From: Pseudomonadales bacterium
GTDB taxonomy: Bacteria; Pseudomonadota; Gammaproteobacteria; Pseudomonadales; Azotimanducaceae
DNA length: 55,593 nucleotides
Direction of reading: 5' to 3'
NCBI GenBank assembly: GCA_028277965.1
Contig: JANQFF010000408.1
Location: forward strand, 1-55,593
Part shown: positions 45,957 through 55,320 of the stretch, one piece after another
Layout: each line of letters begins with the position of its first letter
How positions within the stretch are numbered: the first letter of the stretch is position 1
Notes under the pieces: generated by a model
Database searches by the model: none
Told to the model about the DNA's origin: nothing
What the model saw: only the letters and a program-made list of their open reading frames with translations
Program-made: the position numbers and the translations under genes

Positions 45957-45968
45957 ACGTTATAACAT
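45957..45968. promoter_or_regulatory. ACGTTATAACAT half-dyad upstream of SDR
   Basis: ACGTTATAACAT, 30 bases before the SDR start, is identical to the right part of the dyad at 50363-50379. One of five related sites. Confidence 0.45.
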
Positions 45969-46039
45969 ATCCACAACGCTGCCAGACATGCGCCTGAAAT
46001 CTGGCGCCGGAGCGCCTCTCAGGTGCTGTCTGTCAGGGG

Positions 46040-48583
46040 CTATCTGAGCGGGCGGTCAAATGCCATCGCCGCCCGATGCAGCGAATCCTGGAACACTTCT
46101 TTTGCCTCGCGGGCGTCGTCCTCGTGCCGTTCCTCCAGCACGTAGGAAGCGTGCAGGTAATATCCGGCCTGAATTGCGCCGTGCCACGCTGTAGCGAGTT
46201 CAGACAGATACGTATCATCCGCCAGTGCATCCCGGCCTACATGTTTGGACATGAACTCCAGCATGGGTTCCTCGACAAACCACGTAGCCTCTCCGGCTCG
46301 CTCGAGCCGGTGATTGATCGGTGCGAGGTACTCGATGATGGGGCGATTGTCGGTATTGACGGGTGCGGCTTTGATCAGCCCGGCATCTGTCGTCAGCTGG
46401 CCTGCGTAGTGAGCGATGAGCGGAATTCTGTCTCCCGATCCGTCCACATGATCTCGCAGCGCCACCTCCGAGGCTTTGATTAGTGGGGTCTCCGTGCTGA
46501 TTGGCGTAGGGTCCCGGTGCCCGATCAGCGCAGCGACCGGCCGGTCTGCCCAGAAGTTGCCGCGCCAGAAGGTGACCAGAGGAAAAACCTCGAGCATCGA
46601 TCGGCCGATGATCGCCAGTTCAGCCTCGGTCATCTGGTAGAGGGGGACCCATTGGGCATACAAACCGCCAGGCCCCAATCGCTCCAGCGAAGTCTGATAG
46701 TGCTCAACCGAATACAGTGTGCCTGTCCCTGCTTTCCAGGGTATGAAGAGATCGCTGATGATCAGGTCGAATCTGTCGCGACCGCCCCGCAAAACCGTTC
46801 TCCCATCTTCGCCAATGACACGAACACGAGGATCGTCGTACAAGCCATTGGTGTGCTCGGTGAAAAACTCACGTGAGGCCTGAATGACTGATGCCGCGAT
46901 CTCGGTGACCACCACTTCCTCAACGTCATAATCGAGCGCGGCACCAGCGGTAATCCCGGTGCCGAGACCCAGGTAGAAAACGCGTTTCGGTGCTTTGTGC
47001 AGCAGCATGGGCAGGTGTGTCTGTACTTGCTGCGTGGTCGTGTCACCTGTGCTGCCAAGCGTGTACCAGTTGTTCAGTTTGGTCCTGAGGTGTCCCGCCT
47101 GTCGGACTACCGCCACTGTTGCATCTGCGCCTTGCCAGACTTTCAAAAGAGTTTCCTGCCTGTCCACGGGATCGACACGAACCACAGGTATTCGACTTGT
47201 ATCCAGGATGGTAATCAGCATGAGCACACCGAATACCGGCATGAACCTCACACCATGGCTCTGTGGGGGACGTTCGATCGTGAGCCAGACCGCTGCGGCG
47301 ATGTAGAGCCCCGCCATCATCTGGAGGCTCGGCCAGAGCCCCAGCCAACCGAGGAGCACAAACCCGGCAACCACGGAGCCGATGATTGAAGCGATCGTAT
47401 TTGTAGAAACAAGCCGGCCGACGGTTTCGCCCGGACCATGTACACCACTCTCTGCGAGTTTGAAAAGGTACGGCAGGAGAATGCCCAGAACCAACACCGG
47501 CAGGCCAATCACAACCGTGGTCATCCAGACGATCTGCAGCATGTAGCTGAAAAAGTCGGCCTCACCGCCAATGTAGGTTCCCCCGTCAGTAAGCGTGTCG
47601 AAAAGCAATGGAGAACCTGCGACCAGCAGCCCGGATACCGTCAGCAATACAGGCAAAAACGCTGACACGTTCTCGATCCGTTGCGCACACGCCCTGGCAA
47701 GTACTCCGCCGAGTGCCAACGCGATGAGGAATATCGACAATATGGCGGCGTAGGTATACGTCGAGTTGTGCAGCACCTGTGCAAACATCCGGATCCACAA
47801 TACCTGCAGCCCAAGGGCCGCAAAGCCCGAAAGGGCAGCGAGCATTGTGAGAATCCGGGGTGAATATGGGTTCGTGCCTGCGTTTACTGGTGCTGCAGGT
47901 GAAGACGCTTCAGACCGGGAGATGCTTTGACTATCCACGGCGGCGGGTGATTGGCCACGGTCGAGCACCACTGCGGCCATTGCAACGACAAGGGTCGCTG
48001 TCATCGCAGCGAGGTACGAGGTCTGGAACCCGAGAGTTTGAGGCAGAACGAAACCGGCCAGCATCGCGCCACCCGCTGCGCCAAGAGTGTTGATCGCATA
48101 GACCAGGGACGCACGGCTGCCGAGAGTGTTTTTCTGCCTCACCAGAAACTGGGTCATGATCGGCAGGGTTCCACCCATAAAAAAGGCAGCTGGAAAGAAC
48201 AGAACAAAAGACAGCGTGAACTTGATCAGAGTAAATACGGTGGGCGCGTTTTCCAGTACACCAAACAGCGTCTGGTAGAGATTGTCGTAAATGAGAAGAA
48301 TCACAAAGTAGAAAACTGCGCTGCTTGCGACCCCAAGTTCCAGGAAACCGTAGGCGCGCAGCGGGCGGTTCATGTGGGCCGTGCGTCGTCCCCAGTAGGC
48401 GTTCCCGGCGGCTATACCCGAGAAGAAGGCAGCAAGCGTGGCGGCCGCAGCCTGCGCGGTGTTGCCGAATAGGAGAGACAACTCCTTCATCCAGAGCACT
48501 TCGTAGACGAGCGCAGCCGCTCCAGATACGAAAAACAGGGTGATTGCGATCAGGACAACGGTAGGTCTTAGTTCATGTGTCAT
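46040..48583 (-). CDS. Fused MFS transporter / spermidine-synthase-like protein
   Basis: 847 residues. N-terminal half is a 12-14 helix membrane region with FFVSGAAALVYEVLWMKELSLLFG and AFFMGGTLPIMTQFL, the start typical of fused MFS/spermidine synthases. C-terminal half has the aminopropyltransferase-like SAM fold: FYLGLGTGITAGAALDYDVEEVVVTEI, RVRVIGEDGRTVL and DLIISDLFIPWKAGTG. Polyamine synthesis is not certain; family members are often of unknown role. Confidence 0.88.
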   Translation of the reverse strand: MTHELRPTVVLIAITLFFVSGAAALVYEVLWMKELSLLFGNTAQAAAATLAAFFSGIAAGNAYWGRRTAHMNRPLRAYGFLELGVASSAVFYFVILLIYDNLYQTLFGVLENAPTVFTLIKFTLSFVLFFPAAFFMGGTLPIMTQFLVRQKNTLGSRASLVYAINTLGAAGGAMLAGFVLPQTLGFQTSYLAAMTATLVVAMAAVVLDRGQSPAAVDSQSISRSEASSPAAPVNAGTNPYSPRILTMLAALSGFAALGLQVLWIRMFAQVLHNSTYTYAAILSIFLIALALGGVLARACAQRIENVSAFLPVLLTVSGLLVAGSPLLFDTLTDGGTYIGGEADFFSYMLQIVWMTTVVIGLPVLVLGILLPYLFKLAESGVHGPGETVGRLVSTNTIASIIGSVVAGFVLLGWLGLWPSLQMMAGLYIAAAVWLTIERPPQSHGVRFMPVFGVLMLITILDTSRIPVVRVDPVDRQETLLKVWQGADATVAVVRQAGHLRTKLNNWYTLGSTGDTTTQQVQTHLPMLLHKAPKRVFYLGLGTGITAGAALDYDVEEVVVTEIAASVIQASREFFTEHTNGLYDDPRVRVIGEDGRTVLRGGRDRFDLIISDLFIPWKAGTGTLYSVEHYQTSLERLGPGGLYAQWVPLYQMTEAELAIIGRSMLEVFPLVTFWRGNFWADRPVAALIGHRDPTPISTETPLIKASEVALRDHVDGSGDRIPLIAHYAGQLTTDAGLIKAAPVNTDNRPIIEYLAPINHRLERAGEATWFVEEPMLEFMSKHVGRDALADDTYLSELATAWHGAIQAGYYLHASYVLEERHEDDAREAKEVFQDSLHRAAMAFDRPLR

Positions 48584-48637
48584 TTTCGTTGCGATCGACC
48601 GCGTGACCCGGACCGGGTCAGCTTTGGACTGTCAGAA

Positions 48638-50275
48638 TTACCAGGGTGCCTTGATCCGATACAGGACCCGAGATGATTCACCTGCGAAGAAGAGGCTGCC
48701 GTCCGTGTCCATCGCAATGCCATTGAACACCTGGGATGGGGGCAAACCTTCTGTGGCAGCAGAGCCTGGAGAAAGTTCAGCCAGAACGTGCCGGTTATGG
48801 TCCGCGTCGACCTTTACAACCCGTGCCGCCGCTGCCTCAACGACAACAAACGTATCGTCAACTACCAGGAAGCCTTCAGGGGAATCCAGCCCGCTTACCA
48901 CAACCTGCGGTTCTGTCAGGGAAGTGCCGGAGCTGGCGATTTTCAGGATCTGACCCAGGGAGCGGTCGCTTACGAAAAGGTCATTCTTGTGGACAACTAA
49001 CCCGCCTGGTGCCGGAAGGTCCGTTACGAGGGTTGTTTTTTCAGGACCATACAGGGTCACGCTGCCTGTTCCGTGTTCTGCAATCGCGACGCTTCCTGCA
49101 TAGCGCACAGCTGCCACGGGCCCTGCGAGGTTCGGAAAATGTGCGACACGACTCCGCGTACCAGGATTCCAGATGCGGACATCGCCATCGAACCAGGACG
49201 TCAGTATCAGATTGTCTCCGTCTACCGCCAGGTTGATCGCTCCGCCCATCTCTCCCATGCCAACCACGTTTCGCTGAGTATCGATCTCGTCACCGCTGAT
49301 GCGGTCGAAGCCGCGAATCGCGTGTATATCCGCGACCCAGACGATGTCATCAACGACGACCACCCCGCCCGGGTGAGCCATCCCCCCCGGTTGTAACGTG
49401 GTAAGTGTTCCATCAGCGTTGACTCGTTTGATGAATCCGTCCGCGAAACTCGACACAAAAAGGGTGTCGGTGGCATCAAAGGCGAAGTTATCGAGCCCGG
49501 GTTCGAGTGTGGCGATCACCTCACGTGCGTCCGGGGTCACACGAATAACGGTACCGGCACCGGTGTCGAGCACATGAAGCACACCCTGGCTGTCGAACTT
49601 GACAGCGGCTGGTGTAATCAATCCGGTTGCTTCCACCCGTCTTTCCCCGGAATCCACATCCAGGCTCACAACTTCGCCGACGAACCACCGCGGACCGTAA
49701 AGCCGTCCGTCCGGTCCCCAGTCCATGCCATTGAGCCCACAGCCGGGTCCCAGGTCATCAGCAATCAATCGCGGTTCTTTTATACCGGCTGGATCCAGCT
49801 CGTAAACGTTAACACCGAGGAAACACTGGGAGACAAACAACCGGTCATCGTCTGAGAAGGTAATCGGATTCGGACCGGGCGGAAGCTGCGCTGCGATCAC
49901 CTTGTTGCCGGATGGGTCAAACCCCGCCACTTCGCCAGTGAGGATCGACGTCCAGTAATACGAACCGTCGGAAGCGAAGGCAACGTCGTCGGGACCGATT
50001 ACGCCGTCTGCAGCCGTGAATCGGCGCACCTGTTCGCCAGTGTCCGGATTGAGAAGTGTCAGGTCGGAACCAATAACCGAGGTCACATAGAGCAGACCAT
50101 CCGGGCCGAAGTGGATGCCGTTTGCCCCTGCGATGTTCGCGCCGGTTGCCAGGACTTCGAGGCTTGGTGGTTTGTCGTTTGCGGGTGGCGATCCAGCCGA
50201 TCCATTGCGGTCCGATGACGGTTCGTTACCGCAGCCTGTGAGCAGAAATGCTGCGATCAGTACGGTGTAGCGCAT
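48638..50275 (-). CDS. Beta-propeller (SMP-30/NHL-like) lipoprotein
   Basis: 545 residues. ATG 50275 preceded by AAAGG gives MRYTVLIAAFLLTGCGNE with lipobox. Two consecutive propeller regions: GANGIHFGPDGLLYVTSVIGSD, GLNGMDWGPDGRLYGPRWF, DNFAFDATDTLFVSSFADG and HPGGVVVVDDIVWVAD, then GGLVVHKNDLFVSDRS. Role unknown; lactonase or sensor-type. Confidence 0.83.
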   Translation of the reverse strand: MRYTVLIAAFLLTGCGNEPSSDRNGSAGSPPANDKPPSLEVLATGANIAGANGIHFGPDGLLYVTSVIGSDLTLLNPDTGEQVRRFTAADGVIGPDDVAFASDGSYYWTSILTGEVAGFDPSGNKVIAAQLPPGPNPITFSDDDRLFVSQCFLGVNVYELDPAGIKEPRLIADDLGPGCGLNGMDWGPDGRLYGPRWFVGEVVSLDVDSGERRVEATGLITPAAVKFDSQGVLHVLDTGAGTVIRVTPDAREVIATLEPGLDNFAFDATDTLFVSSFADGFIKRVNADGTLTTLQPGGMAHPGGVVVVDDIVWVADIHAIRGFDRISGDEIDTQRNVVGMGEMGGAINLAVDGDNLILTSWFDGDVRIWNPGTRSRVAHFPNLAGPVAAVRYAGSVAIAEHGTGSVTLYGPEKTTLVTDLPAPGGLVVHKNDLFVSDRSLGQILKIASSGTSLTEPQVVVSGLDSPEGFLVVDDTFVVVEAAAARVVKVDADHNRHVLAELSPGSAATEGLPPSQVFNGIAMDTDGSLFFAGESSRVLYRIKAPW

Positions 50276-50360
50276 AGGTGTGCCTTTGGCTGAAACCCGA
50301 TCGATTGTACACAGTTGGTATGCGACCCCCGCATTCACAACTGGTCAGACGGAGGAAATC

Positions 50361-50381
50361 GGATGTAACGTTATAACATCC
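50361..50381. promoter_or_regulatory. Long dyad between divergent genes
   Basis: Outer arms GGATGT and ACATCC enclose AACGTTATA; core ATGTAACGTTATAACAT at 50363-50379. Lies between the propeller lipoprotein (minus) and the alcohol dehydrogenase (plus). The remaining 186-base gap holds nothing else I can identify. Confidence 0.6.
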
Positions 50382-50461
50382 TCGTGGCGATAAATACCAA
50401 GTGTTTCGAGGGGGCTGGCGAGTAGGGTATCGTTGTCCGAGTGCAGTTGAGGAGAGGATGT

Positions 50462-51439
50462 ATGCGTGCGGCAGTATTTACGGGCCCTGGCGCGCCCCTG
50501 TCGATCGAGGATATAGACATACCGGAAATCGCGGATGACGAGCTGCTGGTTCGCGTATCGCACTGCGGTATTTGTGGTACGGACATACATGCGTCGAAGG
50601 AAGGTCCGTTTATGGCGCCCCCGAACACCGTTTTTGGCCACGAATTCTCCGGTGAAATCGTCGAGGTGGGAGACGCGGTGACGGAAGGGGCATTTGCGAT
50701 CGGTGACCGGGTGACATCGCTGCCGTTCATAAAAGAGCAGACGATTGGGCTCGGAGAGGTGACCGGTGCCTACGCTGAATATGTGAAAGTCGATCCTGCG
50801 AGTGTCGTGCGTATACCGCCGGAACTCAACGATCTCGATGGTGCCCTGGTGGAACCTCTCACGGTTGGCCTGCATTCCGTCAAGATGGCGCAAGGTGTTG
50901 ACGAAAAACGTGTGCTCATCGTCGGTGCAGGGCCGATCGGTCTGGCTTGTGCCATCTGGTGCCGCTTTTTTGGTGCCAGGAATATCGTTATCAGCGAGAT
51001 GTCCCCCGCACGCATCGATCTGGCCAACACCCTTGGGTTTAAGGATATTGTTGACCCATCCGGGGACGTGTTAAACAGGTTTGCGGATATCACAGCCGGG
51101 GCGCCTGACATCCAATTCGATTGTGTGGGTGCGCCTGGCATTCTCCAGCAGTGTATTGAGCGGGCACCCAGACGTGGCCTCATTATGGGTATTGGTCTTT
51201 GCGATCACCCAGACAACATCATGCCGCTCATCGCGTTCTCGAAAGAACTCAGGATCCAGTGGGCGGTGGCTTACGACAAGGAAGACTGGGACTTTACCAT
51301 ACAGATGATGATTGAAGGCCGGATAGATGGGTCCGCGATGATCACAAACGTGGTGTCGCTGGACGAATTGCCCGAGGCGTTTGATGCGCTCAAATCTCCA
51401 ACCGATCAGTGTAAGGTGATTATCGATTTGAGGCGTTGA
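50462..51439 (+). CDS. Zinc-dependent MDR alcohol dehydrogenase-like protein, no structural zinc lobe
   Basis: 325 residues. Catalytic zinc ligands are visible in SHCGICGTDIHASKEG and FGHEFSGEIVEVGD; coenzyme fold in VLIVGAGPIGLACAIW. The four-cysteine structural zinc lobe expected after GDRV is absent (GDRVTSLPFIKEQTIG). ATG at 50462 after GGAGAGG; a GTG at 50441 is upstream. Oxidises an unknown alcohol, possibly a diol or threonine-like compound. Confidence 0.88.
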   Translation: MRAAVFTGPGAPLSIEDIDIPEIADDELLVRVSHCGICGTDIHASKEGPFMAPPNTVFGHEFSGEIVEVGDAVTEGAFAIGDRVTSLPFIKEQTIGLGEVTGAYAEYVKVDPASVVRIPPELNDLDGALVEPLTVGLHSVKMAQGVDEKRVLIVGAGPIGLACAIWCRFFGARNIVISEMSPARIDLANTLGFKDIVDPSGDVLNRFADITAGAPDIQFDCVGAPGILQQCIERAPRRGLIMGIGLCDHPDNIMPLIAFSKELRIQWAVAYDKEDWDFTIQMMIEGRIDGSAMITNVVSLDELPEAFDALKSPTDQCKVIIDLRR

Positions 51440-51461
51440 GTCACGCCACCTGGCTCCTCTG

Positions 51462-51806
51462 TCAGTCGGTTTCCGGAAGGTCGTCGGGAAGCTGCGCGAT
51501 CGGTACCTGTACAGTCAGGCCATCGAGCGCGTCGGTGATGTGCAGCTGACAGCCGAGCCGGCCGCCAGGTCCCGGGACCACGACGTAGTCCAGCATCTCA
51601 GCCTCGTCCTCCTCGGGGGGTGGTACGCGGTCACGCCATTCAGGTGCCACGTAGCAATGGCAGGTCAGGCAGTTCATAGCGCCGCCACATTGTCCGATGA
51701 TCCCCTCGATCACGTTATCGAGGGCTCCATCGAGCACCGTTTCCCCCGCGGTGACGTGAACGGTCCTGGCGGACCCGTCAGGCTGGCGATAAATCACCCT
51801 TGGCAT
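51462..51806 (-). CDS. Adrenodoxin-type (2Fe-2S) ferredoxin
   Basis: 114 residues. Cluster ligands in IGQCGGAMNCLTCHCYV (C-x5-C-x2-C) plus the distal cysteine in GGRLGCQLHIT. Electron carrier for monooxygenases such as P450 or Rieske systems. No P450 is present here; partner unknown. ATG at 51806. Confidence 0.92.
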   Translation of the reverse strand: MPRVIYRQPDGSARTVHVTAGETVLDGALDNVIEGIIGQCGGAMNCLTCHCYVAPEWRDRVPPPEEDEAEMLDYVVVPGPGGRLGCQLHITDALDGLTVQVPIAQLPDDLPETD

Positions 51807-51878
51807 TCAGGCAACTGACATGCGGTGCATGGTCACTCCTGCTAAAATTGCGCAGCTAACTTTCAGGTGAAATGAATC

Positions 51879-52505
51879 GTGATACTCGATCTGCATTCTC
51901 ATTCCATTCGATCCGACGATGGTCGTGCCAAAGTCGAAAACTACTGTCAGTGGATACGTACGAAAGAGGTACCCATTGACGGCTTTGTGCTGACAGAACA
52001 TCGCCTGTTCGACCTGGATCTAGACTACTCACCCCTGGCGAACGAGTTCGACATCACCATTCTAAAGGGTGCTGAGGTAGAAACCGAGTATGGCCATGTG
52101 CTGGTGTTCGGCGTCACGGCACCGCTCATGGAAGCGTTCGATTTCGCCAGAATTGATCTGCCGCTGGCGCAAGTGATCGAGGCCTGCGACCAGCATAACG
52201 CGGTGGCCGTTCCGTGCCATCCGGGGCGTAAGCGTGTCGGTATGAGCGCGCACCTGGATACTTATGGCGTACCCGAAGGTGTACGTTTCATTGAGGTCCT
52301 CAACGGCGGGAGTCGCGGGGACGAAGACGCGGTCTCCCAGGCACTTGCCGATGAACAGGGCTATCAGGGTGTTGGCGGGAGCGATGCTCATATCGTCAGT
52401 CATATAGGCCGGTGCGCGACGCGGTTTCCGAACCCTGTTCGCAACGAAGGTGAGCTGGTTGAAGCGCTCAACGACGGTGGCTTCGAAGCGGTGTCTTTCG
52501 GGTAG
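51879..52505 (+). CDS. PHP-domain metal-dependent hydrolase
   Basis: 208 residues. Metal motifs MILDLHSHSIRSDDGR, FVLTEHRLFDL, GAEVETEYGHVLVFG, AVPCHPGRKRVG and GGSDAHIVSHIGRC match PHP phosphoesterase sites. GTG start at 51879 with AGGTGA upstream. First gene of a tight plus-strand operon. Confidence 0.88.
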   Translation: MILDLHSHSIRSDDGRAKVENYCQWIRTKEVPIDGFVLTEHRLFDLDLDYSPLANEFDITILKGAEVETEYGHVLVFGVTAPLMEAFDFARIDLPLAQVIEACDQHNAVAVPCHPGRKRVGMSAHLDTYGVPEGVRFIEVLNGGSRGDEDAVSQALADEQGYQGVGGSDAHIVSHIGRCATRFPNPVRNEGELVEALNDGGFEAVSFG

Positions 52506-52512
52506 TGGAAGC

Positions 52513-52965
52513 ATGAGACATTACGAAAAGATGACGAAGGATGAGGTCATCAGAGCACAAGGTGCGTGGACCAGGGCTGTTGTCGATCAGGACGTGGAAA
52601 CACTGCTGGGTTTATACGATTTCGGCTCGCCTGACGAACCACTGCTATTCAAACCAACGCTGACTGACGAAATCCGGCTGGACGAAGTGGGTGCACGTTC
52701 CTACTTCATTGGCGGTAACCCGGACTACCCACACGATGGGGGTTTTCTGTTCAATAACTGGAAGCGTGTCGAATTTAAGAGCGCGGTTGGACCGATCCTG
52801 AGCGCAGGCGGTCTGGGCTACCAGGACATGGGCCATTACACGTTCGTCAATGAGAATGGCGACTCGACCCTCGCGGACTACACGTTTGTTTACCACAAAC
52901 TTGGTGGAAAGGTACTGATTTCTCTTCACCATTCGTCTCTCACCTGGATACCGCCGACTGGCTGA
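52513..52965 (+). CDS. SnoaL/NTF2-like domain protein
   Basis: 150 residues. WTRAVVDQDVETLLGLYD, LLFKPTLTDEIRLDEVGARSYF and GYQDMGHYTFVNENGD fit the small cone-fold NTF2-like (CaMKII-association/SnoaL) pattern. ATG at 52513, seven bases after the PHP stop. Confidence 0.8.
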   Translation: MRHYEKMTKDEVIRAQGAWTRAVVDQDVETLLGLYDFGSPDEPLLFKPTLTDEIRLDEVGARSYFIGGNPDYPHDGGFLFNNWKRVEFKSAVGPILSAGGLGYQDMGHYTFVNENGDSTLADYTFVYHKLGGKVLISLHHSSLTWIPPTG

Positions 52966-52987
52966 ACGACGCAGAGGCATTGGATAC

Positions 52988-53992
52988 ATGAGCACAGCAG
53001 AAACGTTATCGAGCCAGGCTGGTTACCGATTGGTCCAGGACTGGCCGCATTACCCGCCCGACATGTCGTTCGAAATGGGTTCAGGGGTTTGCGTTGACGA
53101 CGAGGGTGTGATCTACCTCTTCACCCGTGATCTTGAGCACTGGGCAGCGCACCCGCTTGCCATGAAGGACAAGATGGGCAAGAGCAGTGTTTCCAGGTTT
53201 GCCCGCGATGGCACCTATCTGGGTATCTGGGGACCATCGGACGAGCCGGGATTTGCGCTGGGCGCACACACAATCTACTTCATCAATGACCATATCTGGA
53301 CGGTCGACCGCGATGGCCACATGGTGAAGAAATACACAAAAAACGGAGATCTGGTTCTCTCCTTTGGCGAGCTGGGCAAATGGGGAAAGGATCCTGAGCA
53401 TTTCAATGGGCCGACGGCGGTGGTTGAGCAGCCAAACGGCAACATTGTCATTTCGGATGGTTACTGGAACGCGCGGCTGATCTGGTTCTCTCCAGAGGGT
53501 GAGTACATCAAGGAAATCGGCGGTTGGGGTAACGAACCAGGCCAGTTCAACTCACCTCATGCAGTGACAATGATGCCGGACGGCCGGTTGGTGGTTGTCG
53601 ACTTCCGGGGTGGTGCGCTACACGATTACATGACAGTCCCCGGTCAGATTGCCGAAGAACGCTGGGAAAACGATCCCAGCCGCAGAAGCCGGTTACAGGT
53701 GTTCGATCCTGACGGCAACTTTATAGAGCAGTGGGATCACCTGAATCCTCTCACGGTTGCCGTCTATGGAGACCGGCTTTATGCCAGCGACAATATGAGC
53801 AACCTTGTGGTCTACGATGCCCACACCATGCAGGAGCTCGAACGGCACGAGAAACTCGCCATCTACATTCACCAGATGGCGGTGGATCAGCACGGCGATA
53901 TATATACAGCGACCGTATATCCCGAACATGCGGGCAAAAGTCGCGGCCCTGCGGGTCCCTGTCACCGACGATGGACGCGGGAACAGGCCTAG
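52988..53992 (+). CDS. NHL-repeat six-bladed beta-propeller protein
   Basis: 334 residues. Propeller pieces SGVCVDDEGVIYLFTRD, GAHTIYFINDHIWTVDRDGHMV, FNGPTAVVEQPNGNIVISDGYWN and FNSPHAVTMMPDGRLVVVD resemble peptidyl-alpha-hydroxyglycine lyase-like proteins. No signal peptide. ATG at 52988. Member of the four-gene operon. Confidence 0.88.
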   Translation: MSTAETLSSQAGYRLVQDWPHYPPDMSFEMGSGVCVDDEGVIYLFTRDLEHWAAHPLAMKDKMGKSSVSRFARDGTYLGIWGPSDEPGFALGAHTIYFINDHIWTVDRDGHMVKKYTKNGDLVLSFGELGKWGKDPEHFNGPTAVVEQPNGNIVISDGYWNARLIWFSPEGEYIKEIGGWGNEPGQFNSPHAVTMMPDGRLVVVDFRGGALHDYMTVPGQIAEERWENDPSRRSRLQVFDPDGNFIEQWDHLNPLTVAVYGDRLYASDNMSNLVVYDAHTMQELERHEKLAIYIHQMAVDQHGDIYTATVYPEHAGKSRGPAGPCHRRWTREQA

Positions 53993-54015
53993 CGGCTTGT
54001 ATCGCACGTCCACCG

Positions 54016-55203
54016 ATGCAAGAGACCCAATCGAAATCCGGGGAAGATACCCCAGCCCGGTACACACCCCGGGAGATGCTGGAAAAGCTTGTCTCGTATC
54101 CGACGGTTTCCTCGTGTTCAAACCTCGATCTGATTGACTTTGTTCAGGACTACCTGGCAGAACACGGTGTGCAGGCGTATCGGGTAGCCAGTGATTGCGG
54201 TACCAAGGCCAATCTGTATGCCACCATCGGACCTCATGTTGCGGGTGGTGTAGTCCTGTCCGGTCACACGGACGTTGTCCCTGTCGAGGGGCAGGACTGG
54301 CATTCAGATCCGTTTGTGCTCACCGAAAAGGAAGGATTGCTTTACGGACGTGGGACCTGTGACATGAAGGCGTTCAGCGCAATTGCTCTGGCGCTGGTAC
54401 CGGAGATGAAGGACCTCAAGCGTCCGATCCATCTTGCACTTTCCTATGACGAAGAAATCGGCTGCCTGGGTGCGCCACGATTGATTGAGACGATAAAAGA
54501 CCAGCTACCCCCGATACGAGCGGTCATTGTGGGTGAGCCGACCAGTATGCGGGTTGTCACGGGTCACAAGAGCATATTTCACTTTGAAACCCGGGTGACA
54601 GGGCACGAGGCTCATTCCAGTCAGCAACAGCGAGGTGTGTCCGCTGTCATGATAGCGGGCCGGCTGATCAACTGGCTGGGGGAGCGGCAACGCACAAACG
54701 CCGATGATGCCAGTCCGGAGTGTACGTTTGAACCACCGTACTCGACGTTACACTGCGGTGTGGTGCACGGGGGTACCGCGCACAACATTACTGCACGCGA
54801 ATGCTGCTTTGTAACCGACATTCGCACGCTCCCGGACGAAGATCCACGTGAATACCTGGCGGAGTACGAGCGGTTTGTCCGCGACGTGGTCGAACCGGAG
54901 ATGCAGACCATCAGCCCGGATACCTGTATCACGATCGAAGTGCTTGCGGATGTGCCGGGCTTCGACGCTTCAGAGGACGCGGATGCTGTTCAACTGGCCA
55001 AGCAGTTGTCCGGGCAGAACTCAATTGAGGTAGTACCTTATGCAGCTGAGTCCGGTCAGTTCCAACAAGCGGGTTTCTCGGTGGCCATGTGTGGCCCCGG
55101 TTCAATCGATCAGGCGCATCAACCAGACGAGTTTATCTCCATTGCGCAACTCAACTCCGGTACGGACTTCATGCACCGGCTCATAGAGCTCCAATCGTCA
55201 TAA
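54016..55203 (+). CDS. M20 peptidase, acetylornithine deacetylase (ArgE)-like
   Basis: 395 residues. Zinc/catalytic residues are in SGHTDVVPVEGQDW, LYGRGTCDMKAF, SYDEEIGCLGAPR and IVGEPTSMRVVTGHKS; GHEAHSSQQQRG is the dimerisation-domain histidine. Strong resemblance to ArgE-type acetylornithine deacetylases, though the neighbours (PHP, SnoaL, NHL) point to another N-acyl substrate. ATG at 54016 chosen; upstream in-frame starts lie inside the previous gene. Confidence 0.88.
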   Translation: MQETQSKSGEDTPARYTPREMLEKLVSYPTVSSCSNLDLIDFVQDYLAEHGVQAYRVASDCGTKANLYATIGPHVAGGVVLSGHTDVVPVEGQDWHSDPFVLTEKEGLLYGRGTCDMKAFSAIALALVPEMKDLKRPIHLALSYDEEIGCLGAPRLIETIKDQLPPIRAVIVGEPTSMRVVTGHKSIFHFETRVTGHEAHSSQQQRGVSAVMIAGRLINWLGERQRTNADDASPECTFEPPYSTLHCGVVHGGTAHNITARECCFVTDIRTLPDEDPREYLAEYERFVRDVVEPEMQTISPDTCITIEVLADVPGFDASEDADAVQLAKQLSGQNSIEVVPYAAESGQFQQAGFSVAMCGPGSIDQAHQPDEFISIAQLNSGTDFMHRLIELQSS

Positions 55204-55274
55204 AGTAGCCTCTTGCGGCATGTGGCGGCGACGCCGGAAGTCATATCAGGTGAGTGTCTTCCTGCTCGTGACAC

Positions 55275-55289
55275 CGTTATGATGTAACA
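55275..55289. promoter_or_regulatory. CGTTATGATGTAACA site
   Basis: CGTTATGATGTAACA, 32 bases before an ATG (55321) that has a strong RBS (AAGGAG). Fits the recurring dyad. Confidence 0.45.
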
Positions 55290-55320
55290 CTTTTCGTTCA
55301 CCCAAAAGTAAGGAGCCCAC

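Noticed and set aside
53731-54015. N-terminal extension of the M20 gene
   Set aside because: This part overlaps the NHL gene and reads as its out-of-frame shadow; family similarity begins after 54016.
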